From NCBI GenBank assembly GCA_050633625.1, contig JBOEGW010000006.1, forward strand, positions 274,512 to 338,511: a stretch of DNA of 64,000 nucleotides. The letters are read 5' to 3'. Made by a program: the position numbers and the translations under genes. The notes beneath the pieces are model-generated. The model did not search any database. It was not told the origin of the DNA and saw only the letters and a list, made by a program, of their open reading frames with translations. Below, in pieces: positions 16,885 to 24,805 of this stretch; position 1 is the first letter of the stretch, and each line of letters starts with the position of its first letter. This DNA comes from JBOEGW01 sp050633625. Its GTDB lineage: Bacteria > Pseudomonadota > Alphaproteobacteria > Rhodobacterales > Rhodobacteraceae.

Positions 16885-17882
16885 GTGACACGAGCCAAGA
16901 GATTGAAGATAGCTCCGCGCCGCTCATTGAGCATTTGGCAGAGTTGCGGCAACGGCTGATTTATTCGGTTCTGGCCTTTGTTGTCGGGATGGTGTTGGTC
17001 TTTACGGTGGGTGGGCAAATCCTTGATTTCTTGCTGGTGCCGATTGAGAAGTCGATGCGCAATCTGGGCAATCCGAACCCGATTATGCAATACACCGCAC
17101 CACAAGAGTATTTCTTCACACTCATTCGTATTTCGATGGTGGGCGGCTTGATGGTGAGTTTCCCGGTGATCGCCTATCAGATGTGGCGGTTCGTGGCGCC
17201 GGGGCTTTACAAAACAGAGCAAAACGCCTTTTTGCCCTTCCTGATTTCCTCTCCTGTCTTGTTTCTTCTTGGGGCGGCCTTTGCCCATTACGTCGTCGTG
17301 CCTCTGGCGATGATGTTCTTTTTGGGTTTCGCGGATTTACCGTCGTTTTTTGCTGCTGTTGTCACGAGTGACGCAGGGGTTGCGGGCGCGGTTGCGGACA
17401 GTGGGATCGACATTGTGTTCCAAGGCAAGGTCAACGAAAGCCTTGATATTACGTTGAAAATGATCGTCGCTTTTGGGATTTGTTTCCAGCTCCCGGTGCT
17501 TTTGACATTGATGGGAAAAGCCGGGCTGGCAACGGCACATGGCCTGCGCTCGACGCGCAAATATGCGGTTGTGGGCATTCTTGTGGTGGCCGCCTTGGTG
17601 ACCCCCCCTGATGTCACCACGCAGCTGATTTTGTTTGTGGTTGTGTATGGGCTTTATGAGGTCTCGATCTTTCTGGTGAGCCGCGTTGAAAAGCAGCGCG
17701 AGGCGAAATTGCGCGCCGAGGGATTGTGGTTTGACGAGGACGAGGATGCGCCGGAAGACGACCCCATGATGGCCGAGTTCGGTGATGATGATGACGACCT
17801 TGATATTGAAGATATTGAGGGCGACGAGGCGGAGGAGCCTGCTCAGGACAACGAAGATCCGGGCATGGTCAACAAAGACTGA
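16881..17882 (+). CDS. tatC: Twin-arginine translocase subunit TatC with an acidic tail
   Basis: 333 residues, longer than the usual 250-260. Residues 1-280 are the six-helix receptor core: APLIEHLAELRQRL at the start, FVAPGLYKTEQ, and the VVAALVTPPDVTTQ helix end. The extra C terminus (about 283-333) is highly acidic (EDEDAPEDDPMMAEFGDDDD and onwards). Its charge is opposite to the TatB tail, which suggests direct tail contact. The gene overlaps tatB by four bases and its stop overlaps the next gene by one. Confidence 0.96.
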   Translation: MSDTSQEIEDSSAPLIEHLAELRQRLIYSVLAFVVGMVLVFTVGGQILDFLLVPIEKSMRNLGNPNPIMQYTAPQEYFFTLIRISMVGGLMVSFPVIAYQMWRFVAPGLYKTEQNAFLPFLISSPVLFLLGAAFAHYVVVPLAMMFFLGFADLPSFFAAVVTSDAGVAGAVADSGIDIVFQGKVNESLDITLKMIVAFGICFQLPVLLTLMGKAGLATAHGLRSTRKYAVVGILVVAALVTPPDVTTQLILFVVVYGLYEVSIFLVSRVEKQREAKLRAEGLWFDEDEDAPEDDPMMAEFGDDDDDLDIEDIEGDEAEEPAQDNEDPGMVNKD

Positions 17883-18730
17883 TGCAAGAGGCGGCGCTCA
17901 TACGTATTGCGCAAGCGCTTGAGCGCATCGCGCCAGCGCCTCTTGAGGCCCCGGATTTCGACACGGCGGATGCCTTTGTCTGGCAAGTCGATCCAGAGCG
18001 TTTGGTGCCTGTCCCTTCGGTCAGTCGCGTCGATATTTCGCTCCTGATTGGCGTGGATCGTGCGCGCGACACCTTGCTGGATAACACCCGCCAATTTGCC
18101 CGGGGGTTTGGGGCGAATAACGCTTTGCTTTGGGGCGCGCGTGGCATGGGGAAGTCCTCGCTTGTGAAGGCTGTGCACGGGGCAATTCTTCGCGAGGGGA
18201 CGGCGCTCAAGATCGTTGAATTGCAGCGCGAAGACCTGCCGAGTGTCGCCCGTCTCCTGACGTTTTTGCGCGCAGCGCCGGAGCATCGGTTTATTCTGTT
18301 TTGCGACGATCTATCGTTTTCGCATGATGATCAGCACTATAAATCCCTAAAAGCGGTGTTGGATGGCGGTATTGAGGGGCGGCCAGAAAATGTGCTGTTC
18401 TATGCGACCTCGAACCGGCGCCATTTGATGCCGCGCGATATGATTGAAAACGAGCGCTCCTCAGCCATCAATCCCGGTGAGGCGGTCGAAGAAAAAGTGT
18501 CCCTCTCTGATCGTTTTGGGCTGTGGTTGGGGTTTCATCCCTGCTCGCAAGACGAGTATTTGGCAATGATCGACGGGTATTTGGCGGCGTATGACATCGC
18601 GCTCGACCAAGCGGAATTGCGCGCCGAGGCGATTGAGTGGCAAGCGACACGCGGCGCACGGTCTGGCCGGGTGGCCTGGCAGTTTGTCCTGGACCTTGCG
18701 GGGCGCAAAGGGGTGGCAATCCGCCGATGA
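17882..18730 (+). CDS. DUF815 family AAA ATPase
   Basis: 282 residues. WGARGMGKSSLVKA (about 84-97) is the Walker A loop, FILFCDDLSF (about 138-147) the Walker B strand, and FYATSNRRHLMPR the sensor-1 region, all typical of DUF815 AAA proteins. RFGLWLGFHPCSQDEYL and a C-terminal RSGRVAWQFVLDLAGR segment follow, as in the family. Its exact role is not known; it is often the fourth gene after tatC in this bacterial group. The start codon overlaps the tatC stop, so it is part of the tat operon. Confidence 0.9.
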   Translation: MQEAALIRIAQALERIAPAPLEAPDFDTADAFVWQVDPERLVPVPSVSRVDISLLIGVDRARDTLLDNTRQFARGFGANNALLWGARGMGKSSLVKAVHGAILREGTALKIVELQREDLPSVARLLTFLRAAPEHRFILFCDDLSFSHDDQHYKSLKAVLDGGIEGRPENVLFYATSNRRHLMPRDMIENERSSAINPGEAVEEKVSLSDRFGLWLGFHPCSQDEYLAMIDGYLAAYDIALDQAELRAEAIEWQATRGARSGRVAWQFVLDLAGRKGVAIRR

Positions 18731-18868
18731 GATTTTGACAGTCGCGATTCCCTTGAAAAATCCTTAAAGCTTCCTAAACTTAAGTGAGTGACATTCTTTC
18801 ACTTACGTCCGGCGAGTCGTCGGGCGGGGCGGCTGATCAGGCCGCGCAAAGCAATTTGGGGGTCGACT

Positions 18869-19864
18869 ATGAGCGTGCGCGAAGCATCACGCGAGTTCAA
18901 CGGCAAGAGTTTGCAGCTTGCGGTGTTCAGTCTTTTTGGCAATTTTTTGGTCTATGGGGCCGGCTTGGCGCTGGCCATTCGGGCCGGTTTGCACGGGCAA
19001 TGGGCGATTTATGCGCTTGCGGTGATCGTCGTCGCGGTGGCGGGCGTGCGCATGTATGTTCTGCAACATGATTTTGGCCATTTGAGCTTTTTCAAATCCA
19101 AACGCGCGAACGAGCTAGCGGGCTATGCTACATCCTTGTTCACCATGGCCGAATTCAAGACCATGCAGTATAATCACAACCAACATCACCGCGATATTGG
19201 CAACCTCGAACATCGCGAGTCCGGTGAAATTTATACGATGACTTTGGCCGAATGGAACGAGGCGGGCTGGGCGAAACGCACCTATTACCGGCTCTATCGC
19301 AATCCGTTCGTGTTGATCCCCTTGGGAGCCCTTTGGACCTATTTCTTAGCTTACCGTGTGCCGCGCAATACGCGCAAATGGCCACTGCATGTGATCGCGC
19401 ATAACCTTGCCTTGTTTGCCTATTTCGACGCTCTCTACGCGATTGGCGGCATGTTGGCGGTTTGGACTTTGCTCTTGGCGGTGCTGATTGCAGGCTCGCT
19501 TGGTGTGTTTTTGGTCTATTTGCAGCACAACTTTGAAGACACCTATTGGGACCGCAAACCGGACCTCAGCTTTGAGCGCGCTGCCATTGAAGGGGCGTCT
19601 TGTCTCAACTTTGGCTGGGTGTTTGATGAGGCTGTGGCAAATATCACCAAACACGATATTCATCATTTGAATGCGTCCATTCCAAGCTATCGGCTGCGCG
19701 AGGCGCATCATGCCTTGGAAGGGGATTTTCCCTTACGGCTCATTGGGTTTCGAGAAGCACTTCATGCGTTTTCATTGAAGTTATGGGATGAAGAAGCCCA
19801 ACAATTGGTCCGTTTTCCGGGCGCGCCTCAAACCCGCAGCTCGCATGCGGTTGGTGCCGAGTAA
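18869..19864 (+). CDS. Membrane fatty acid desaturase family protein
   Basis: 331 residues with four or more membrane segments. The three di-iron histidine boxes are present: HDFGH (about 69-73), HNQHH (about 104-108) and HDIHHLN (about 265-271). A KWPLHVIAHNLALF helix sits between the second and third boxes. Enzymes of this type put double bonds in membrane lipid acyl chains or hydroxylate related lipids; the substrate here cannot be told. The ATG at 18869 after TTTGGGGG is preferred to the upstream frame extension, which would add an Arg-rich segment not found in the family. It is monocistronic and ends at a terminator. Confidence 0.9.
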   Translation: MSVREASREFNGKSLQLAVFSLFGNFLVYGAGLALAIRAGLHGQWAIYALAVIVVAVAGVRMYVLQHDFGHLSFFKSKRANELAGYATSLFTMAEFKTMQYNHNQHHRDIGNLEHRESGEIYTMTLAEWNEAGWAKRTYYRLYRNPFVLIPLGALWTYFLAYRVPRNTRKWPLHVIAHNLALFAYFDALYAIGGMLAVWTLLLAVLIAGSLGVFLVYLQHNFEDTYWDRKPDLSFERAAIEGASCLNFGWVFDEAVANITKHDIHHLNASIPSYRLREAHHALEGDFPLRLIGFREALHAFSLKLWDEEAQQLVRFPGAPQTRSSHAVGAE

Positions 19865-19874
19865 TTTGATCTTG

Positions 19875-19898
19875 GGGCATCCGTTGGGTGCCCTTTTT
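19875..19898 (+). terminator. Rho-independent terminator after the desaturase gene
   Basis: GGGCATCC (19875-19882) pairs with GGGTGCCC (19886-19893) across a three-base loop, with one G-U pair. Five T residues follow. Confidence 0.85.
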
Positions 19899-19931
19899 CT
19901 TTAGGATTTAGACAGGCTGTGGGGGCGTGTT

Positions 19932-21167
19932 GTGAAACGTATTGCGATTTTTTGCGACGGAACATGGAATCGTCACGATGCGAAAACGCCGACGCATGTT
20001 GTGCGCTTGGCGCAGGCATTGGCGCCAGAGGGGGCCGATGGGGTCACGCAGGTGGCGCATTACTTGCCCGGTGTCGGGTCCGGGGAGGGGGTGACTTGGC
20101 TGTCGCGGGTCTTGGACAAATTCATGGGCGGGGCGTTTGGTTGGGGGCTGGATGATCGCATCTTGGAAGCCTATCGGAATTTGGTGTTTTCTTATGCGCC
20201 GGGCGACGAGATTTTTATCTTCGGATTTTCGCGCGGGGCCTATACGGCGCGCTCTCTGGCGGGGCTGATCCGCTCTGCGGGGATTCCGCCAAAGGATCAC
20301 ACCGATCGTATTCCCGAGGCGATGGAGCACTATCGAACGCGAGATGTGCGCCGCGTGCGCCGGGTTGCGGGCGAAGATGGCGGTCGTTTCGTGGTGGCAA
20401 CCACGGATGATCCGCTGGATACGCTAAAGCCTTATCCGCATCCTGACAGCGCGATCGAGCTGGATTTTCGCGCCCGGCTTTCGCCTGATACGCCGACCAG
20501 CGATATTGACGTTTTGTGGCGTGAGCGCGAGGGATTGGGGGTGCAAAAGGCCCTAAAGATCAAATATCTAGGGGTTTGGGATACGGTTGGTGCGCTTGGC
20601 TTGCCCGGCGTTTTGGGGGCGCTGTCAAAGCTGACGAACCAGCGTTATGAATTTCATGACGCGAAACTATCGCGCTCGGTTGAGGGCGCGCGGCACGGGG
20701 TTGCGATTGATGAGCGGCGCCGTTTGTACCCTTCGGCGCCATGGACCAACTTGGGGTTTTTGAACGGTGCGAAAGAGGGAGCAGAGGCACCTTATCAGCA
20801 ACTTTGGTTTCCCGGCAATCATCGGATTGTGGGGGGCGGCGGCGATGTGCCGGAGCTGTCGGCTTTTGCGACAAAGTGGATCGCGCAGGGGGCTGAGGCT
20901 GCCGATTTAACCTTTGATCCGGTGCGTCTTGAGGCGCTTTGTGGTGTGGCGGATGCGGGGGCGGACGATAAGGGCGCGGCGCAAAAACCGGCCTTGGGTA
21001 ACCTATGGGGCGCGCTTTTGGCGGACCGGGAATTGTTGGTGAAACCCGGTGAGACAGCGCCACAAGTGGATCAGGTCAGCGCGGCGGCGCGGGCGCGCGC
21101 GATGCAACTTGGCTGGCGGCCCAAGACGCTTGAAAAGGTCATGGACGCGCTGATCGAGCTTGATTGA
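19932..21167 (+). CDS. DUF2235 domain protein (alpha/beta-hydrolase-like)
   Basis: 411 residues. It starts with MKRIAIFCDGTWN, the DUF2235 hallmark, and has the nucleophile elbow GFSRGAYTARSLAGLI (Ser100). A conserved YLGVWDTVGALG strand and a WFPGNHRIVGGGG block follow, the latter holding the catalytic His/Asp region. DUF2235 includes the phospholipase effectors Tle1, but most members in this bacterial group are housekeeping-like proteins with no adjacent secretion system. No VgrG, PAAR or immunity gene lies nearby. Start is GTG at 19932. The ligand or lipid substrate is unknown. Confidence 0.9.
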   Translation: MKRIAIFCDGTWNRHDAKTPTHVVRLAQALAPEGADGVTQVAHYLPGVGSGEGVTWLSRVLDKFMGGAFGWGLDDRILEAYRNLVFSYAPGDEIFIFGFSRGAYTARSLAGLIRSAGIPPKDHTDRIPEAMEHYRTRDVRRVRRVAGEDGGRFVVATTDDPLDTLKPYPHPDSAIELDFRARLSPDTPTSDIDVLWREREGLGVQKALKIKYLGVWDTVGALGLPGVLGALSKLTNQRYEFHDAKLSRSVEGARHGVAIDERRRLYPSAPWTNLGFLNGAKEGAEAPYQQLWFPGNHRIVGGGGDVPELSAFATKWIAQGAEAADLTFDPVRLEALCGVADAGADDKGAAQKPALGNLWGALLADRELLVKPGETAPQVDQVSAAARARAMQLGWRPKTLEKVMDALIELD

Positions 21168-21190
21168 CGCGCATGATGGCCCCAAAGGGC

Positions 21191-21250
21191 GGCTGCGCCG
21201 CACAGGTTTTCAGGTGCCTGCGGCGCAGGTATTTTTGAAACAAGGAAAGC
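21191..21250 (+). repeat. Convergent-junction motif, copy 1
   Basis: Between convergent genes lies a GC-rich hairpin zone (GGCTGCGCCG and then GCCTGCGGCGC), followed by AGGTATTTTTGAAACAAGGAA at 21227-21247. The same motif occurs at about 30688 and 50736, always on the plus strand between convergent genes. A bidirectional terminator or processing site is likely. Confidence 0.7.
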
Positions 21251-21254
21251 AGGT

Positions 21255-22547
21255 TCAGGCGAGAAGCCCTTGGGCGGTGATCCTTGTTTTGCCGCCCAAA
21301 TAGGGGTGGAGCGCGGCGGGCAGTGTGACGGACCCGTCGGCTTCCTGGCCATTTTCAAGCACGGCGATGAGGGTGCGCCCCACAGCCAGCCCTGAGCCGT
21401 TTAACGTATGGACGAATTCTGGTTTGCCGCCGGCGCTGGGTTTGAACCTTGCGTTCATGCGCCGGGCTTGAAACGCGCCGGTGGTGGAAACGGAGCTGAT
21501 TTCGCGGTAGCTGTTTTGGCCAGGCAGCCAGACTTCGATGTCATGGGTGCGCAGCGCGCCAAACCCTGTATCGCCTGCGCAGAGCTTCATTGTGCGATAG
21601 GGCAAAGCGAGGCGTTCCAATATGTCCTCGGCGCAGCGCGTCATACGTTCGTGTTCGGCGTCGCTGTCCTCTGGTTTGGTGATCGACACCATTTCCACTT
21701 TTTCAAACTGATGTTGGCGCAGCATTCCGGCTGTGTCGCGCCCGGCTGAGCCGGCTTCGGAGCGGAAGCACTGTGTATGCGCCACATAGCGGCGGGGCAG
21801 GTAGCTTTCCTCAATTGTGACATTATTGACGATATTTGTCAGAGTGACTTCTGCGGTTGGGATCAACCACCAACCATTTGTGGTTTTGTAGCTGTCTTCA
21901 CCGAACTTCGGCAATTGCCCCGTGCCATACATCATGTCTTCGCGCACCAAAACCGGGGTGATGGTTTCGGTGAGGGCGTTTTCCTCAACATGGGTGTCTA
22001 GCATGAACTGGGCGAGGGCGCGGTGTGTGCGCGCGATTGCGCCAGACAGCACAGCGAAGCGCGCGCCCGACAGTTTGGCGGCGGTTTCGAAATCAAGGCC
22101 GTCTTTGGTGGCTGGCAACTCATAATGTTCAAGCGGGGTGAAGTCGAAGCTGCGCGGGGTGCCCCAGCGGCGCAATTCGACATTGTCGGCCTCGTCAGCC
22201 CCGTCCGGCACATCCTCGCCCATCACATTCGGCAGGCCCATCAAAAGGGCATCAAGCGCGGCGGTGGCCTCTTTGGCCTCATCATTGAGCGCGGCAATCG
22301 CGGCCTTTTGGGTGGCCACCTCGGCGCGCAGACGTTCAAATTCCGCTTCATCCCCAGAGGCTTTGGCGGCGCCAATCGCTTTCGCGGCTTTGTTGGCTTC
22401 TGCCTGCGCGGTTTCGGAGGCTGTGATCGCCGCGCGGCGGGTCTCATCCAGTTGGAGCGCGTCGACGGAGGCTTTGACCAGCCCCCGGCGGGCCATGGCA
22501 GCGTCAAATGCAGCAGGGTTGTCGCGGATGGTTTTGATGTCGTGCAT
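21255..22547 (-). CDS. serS: Seryl-tRNA synthetase
   Basis: 430 residues, normal length. The N-terminal part (about 28-105) is the coiled-coil arm that holds tRNA-Ser, rich in Ala, Glu and Lys. The class II motifs follow: motif 2 in CFRSEAGSAGRDTAGMLRQH and motif 3 in LNGSGLAVGRTLIA. It charges tRNA-Ser and tRNA-Sec. The start ATG is at 22545-22547. It sits opposite to the DUF2235 gene and shares the convergent junction motif with it. Confidence 0.97.
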   Translation of the reverse strand: MHDIKTIRDNPAAFDAAMARRGLVKASVDALQLDETRRAAITASETAQAEANKAAKAIGAAKASGDEAEFERLRAEVATQKAAIAALNDEAKEATAALDALLMGLPNVMGEDVPDGADEADNVELRRWGTPRSFDFTPLEHYELPATKDGLDFETAAKLSGARFAVLSGAIARTHRALAQFMLDTHVEENALTETITPVLVREDMMYGTGQLPKFGEDSYKTTNGWWLIPTAEVTLTNIVNNVTIEESYLPRRYVAHTQCFRSEAGSAGRDTAGMLRQHQFEKVEMVSITKPEDSDAEHERMTRCAEDILERLALPYRTMKLCAGDTGFGALRTHDIEVWLPGQNSYREISSVSTTGAFQARRMNARFKPSAGGKPEFVHTLNGSGLAVGRTLIAVLENGQEADGSVTLPAALHPYLGGKTRITAQGLLA

Positions 22548-22682
22548 GGGGCCGTCCTCTTGGCATCGTTTCGGGGGTTATGCCCCGGACCGGGGGGCGG
22601 GGCCAAGGGGGAAATGTGGGGCGGTGATTTTCATAGACCTGTATCTGAGGTGCGTCGCTCGACACAGTGAGGCCGTTCATGT

Positions 22683-24173
22683 TTATTCATTTTCTGCAAT
22701 CCAGGCTTCCCAATCTTGCCGGTCTTCCTTTTCGTTCACTTCACGAATTCTTGCTCTTTCGCTCTCCTCACAGTCATGACCCGCGACAAAAACTTCGCCA
22801 TTTTGCCAGATCACATTCGGTGGTCCTTCGTCGATGCCTTTGCATTGCGACCAATCAGCCCCCGTAAACCTTGAACCTGTGAAATCGGCTTCAAAATAAC
22901 AATAACAGTTCTGGATTTTGGCGTGGGCAAAATCGGACTTGGTCACTGATGCGCCGTTGAAATTCGTGTGGTCGAGTGCCGCGCCACGAAAACGACAATT
23001 GTTGAGAGTTGCTGCGCCAAAAAAGACGGATGACAGGTTGGCCCCTGAAAAATCGGCACCGGTAAAATCGGACCGATGGCAGCGCGCCGCCTGCAAAGAT
23101 GCACCGCTTATTGCCCTTTCTCCGTAAAAGCTAAACTGAGACTCTCGGAAGCTGCCTTCAAAGGTCGCGCCGTCCAATCGGCAGTCGGTGAAGACAGCAA
23201 AGTCGAAATTCCCGCGCAGGACGCAGGATTGTAGATTGGATTTTGATAAGTCGAGTTTGTAATTGGCGACACGTTCCAATTTGATTTGTTTTGCGTCCCG
23301 CTCTCCAATTATTCGCAATGCCAAGTCGATGTCTTGTCGTGAGGATAGGGAGGCTCTTGCCCAAATTCCCAAGTTTCTTGAGTTTAGATCGGTCGGGAGT
23401 ACGCCAATAGTGTTTGCTTGGCGAAATCGTCCGCTCTTGAATGCGTCCTCCGCATTGAAACCTTTTGTGCCGTCGCGATCCCTCGTGAGTTCGTTAAAGA
23501 CTTCGTGTGGGCTTTCTTTGGCGTCAATGGAAGACGCGTTCGCGCGAATGTATGAACACAAGATGTCCAAGATTTCCAAATGGTATTCTGGATTTTCTGT
23601 TGCGACGCGCCCAAGAGACAATATTCCGCCGATACGCGCTTCAATGTTCGGTTCCAAAACTCCTTCAATTTCGCCTCTAATTTCTTTTCGCACTTCGCGA
23701 GTCTTGCCTATGTTTTCGATCGCTTTGTTTAGTCGTTCGGTTGCTAGTCCCAACTCTTGAACACTGGTTTGGCGAGCCGTGAGGCGCAGGCGGATCACTG
23801 TGAAGGGGAAGGCGATGACGGCGGAGAGGACGGCGATGAGGGCTGCCATGCGGGTGAGCAGGAAGCGCAGATCGCCCATGGCCACTGCATCGTTCTTGGC
23901 AGGTGGGGCGAGGCCGAGAAATTCGCTGATGGCGTGAAATATGCCAAAAAGGACAAAGAGCGCAAAGAGAAGCCAAAGGGCGCTCACGGCCCAAAACAGG
24001 GGCGGCGGCCAGGTTTCAGCGCCGAATTTTGCTTGAATGCTGCGGGCCGGGCGCGTGTCCATCGGCGGGAGGGCGCGCCAAAGCAGTGCGGCCATCATGA
24101 TGAGCAGGACCAACGACAGAGCCGAAAAGGGGCTTAGGATGAGCGGCTCAAGCCACCGGGTTAATGCGTTCAC
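22683..24173 (-). CDS. Membrane-anchored pentapeptide-repeat protein
   Basis: 496 residues. Three predicted membrane helices lie in the first 130 residues (about 12-32, 58-80 and 107-127), then a charged helical linker (RLNKAIENIGKTREVRKEIRGEIEG). A pentapeptide-repeat right-handed helix makes up about residues 310-450 (A(D/N)LSS-type units such as FTGADFSGANLSS, FRGAALDHTNFNG and FTGSRFTGAD). Such proteins mimic DNA or bind membrane partners, and the role here is unknown. It lies between serS and yajC, and its codon use is more AT-rich than its neighbours from about 22700 to 23750, which suggests later acquisition. Confidence 0.85.
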   Translation of the reverse strand: MNALTRWLEPLILSPFSALSLVLLIMMAALLWRALPPMDTRPARSIQAKFGAETWPPPLFWAVSALWLLFALFVLFGIFHAISEFLGLAPPAKNDAVAMGDLRFLLTRMAALIAVLSAVIAFPFTVIRLRLTARQTSVQELGLATERLNKAIENIGKTREVRKEIRGEIEGVLEPNIEARIGGILSLGRVATENPEYHLEILDILCSYIRANASSIDAKESPHEVFNELTRDRDGTKGFNAEDAFKSGRFRQANTIGVLPTDLNSRNLGIWARASLSSRQDIDLALRIIGERDAKQIKLERVANYKLDLSKSNLQSCVLRGNFDFAVFTDCRLDGATFEGSFRESQFSFYGERAISGASLQAARCHRSDFTGADFSGANLSSVFFGAATLNNCRFRGAALDHTNFNGASVTKSDFAHAKIQNCYCYFEADFTGSRFTGADWSQCKGIDEGPPNVIWQNGEVFVAGHDCEESERARIREVNEKEDRQDWEAWIAENE

Positions 24174-24401
24174 GGGTTACGTCCTCCACCCGTTTAGTCA
24201 ACCATGGATTGCGAGCGGGGCCAAGGGGGCTGCGCGGTTTGGGGCAGGGGCGAGTCAGGCGCGCGGCCACTGGATGGTTTCCGGGCGAAAGGCGCGGAAA
24301 TTCTGCTTCTGTGCATTGCTTGCCAACCCCCAAGCCCCCATATAGGGTGCGCGCCAGCCAGTCGGGGGCGTAGGGCCTTCGAGAGACAAAGGGAATTCCA
24401 T

Positions 24402-24737
24402 ATGTTCGTATCGCCAGCATTCGCACAGGCCGCCGGGGGCGCCGCTGGGGGCGCTATGTCGTCGCTTCTTATTCCAATGGTTTTGGTGTTCGGGATCATG
24501 TATTTCCTGATCATTCGCCCGCAACAAAGGAAGCAAAAAGAAGACGAAGCGATGCGCAATGCTGTGCGCCGTGGGGATCAGGTTTTGACCCAGGGTGGCA
24601 TCATCGGCAAAGTTGTGAAGGTGCGCGATGATTCCGACATTGATGTTGAAATCGCGGAGGGCGTGAAAGTGCGGATGACCAAGGCGGCGATCCTGACTGT
24701 CATGAGCAAAACCGAGCCGGCAGCGGACAGCAAATAA
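24402..24737 (+). CDS. yajC: Preprotein translocase subunit YajC
   Basis: 111 residues. One membrane helix (about 24-40, MSSLLIPMVLVFGIMYFLII) is followed by the family's RPQQRKQKEDEAMRNAVRRGD, then a small beta domain (TQGGIIGKVVKVRDD and VKVRMTKAAI). YajC joins SecDF in the holo-translocon. Start at ATG 24402 after AAAGGGAATTCCAT; the frame continues upstream without family likeness. It precedes secD by 68 bases with a weak hairpin in the gap. Confidence 0.95.
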   Translation: MFVSPAFAQAAGGAAGGAMSSLLIPMVLVFGIMYFLIIRPQQRKQKEDEAMRNAVRRGDQVLTQGGIIGKVVKVRDDSDIDVEIAEGVKVRMTKAAILTVMSKTEPAADSK

Positions 24738-24743
24738 GCAATG

Positions 24744-24770
24744 AGGGGCGCGCATGGAAGCGCCCTTCGT
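24744..24770 (+). promoter_or_regulatory. Hairpin between yajC and secD
   Basis: GGGCGC pairs with GCGCCC over an eight-base loop, extended by a G-T pair on each side. No T-run of note. It may act as a partial terminator or set the ratio of YajC to SecD. Confidence 0.45.
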
Positions 24771-24805
24771 TTGAGGACTTCTGAGGCAAAAGGCAGGCGG
24801 GGCTG

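Noticed and set aside
19932..21167. Type VI lipase effector (Tle1) reading of the DUF2235 protein
   Set aside because: No VgrG, PAAR, adaptor or immunity gene is adjacent, so only the domain name is supported.
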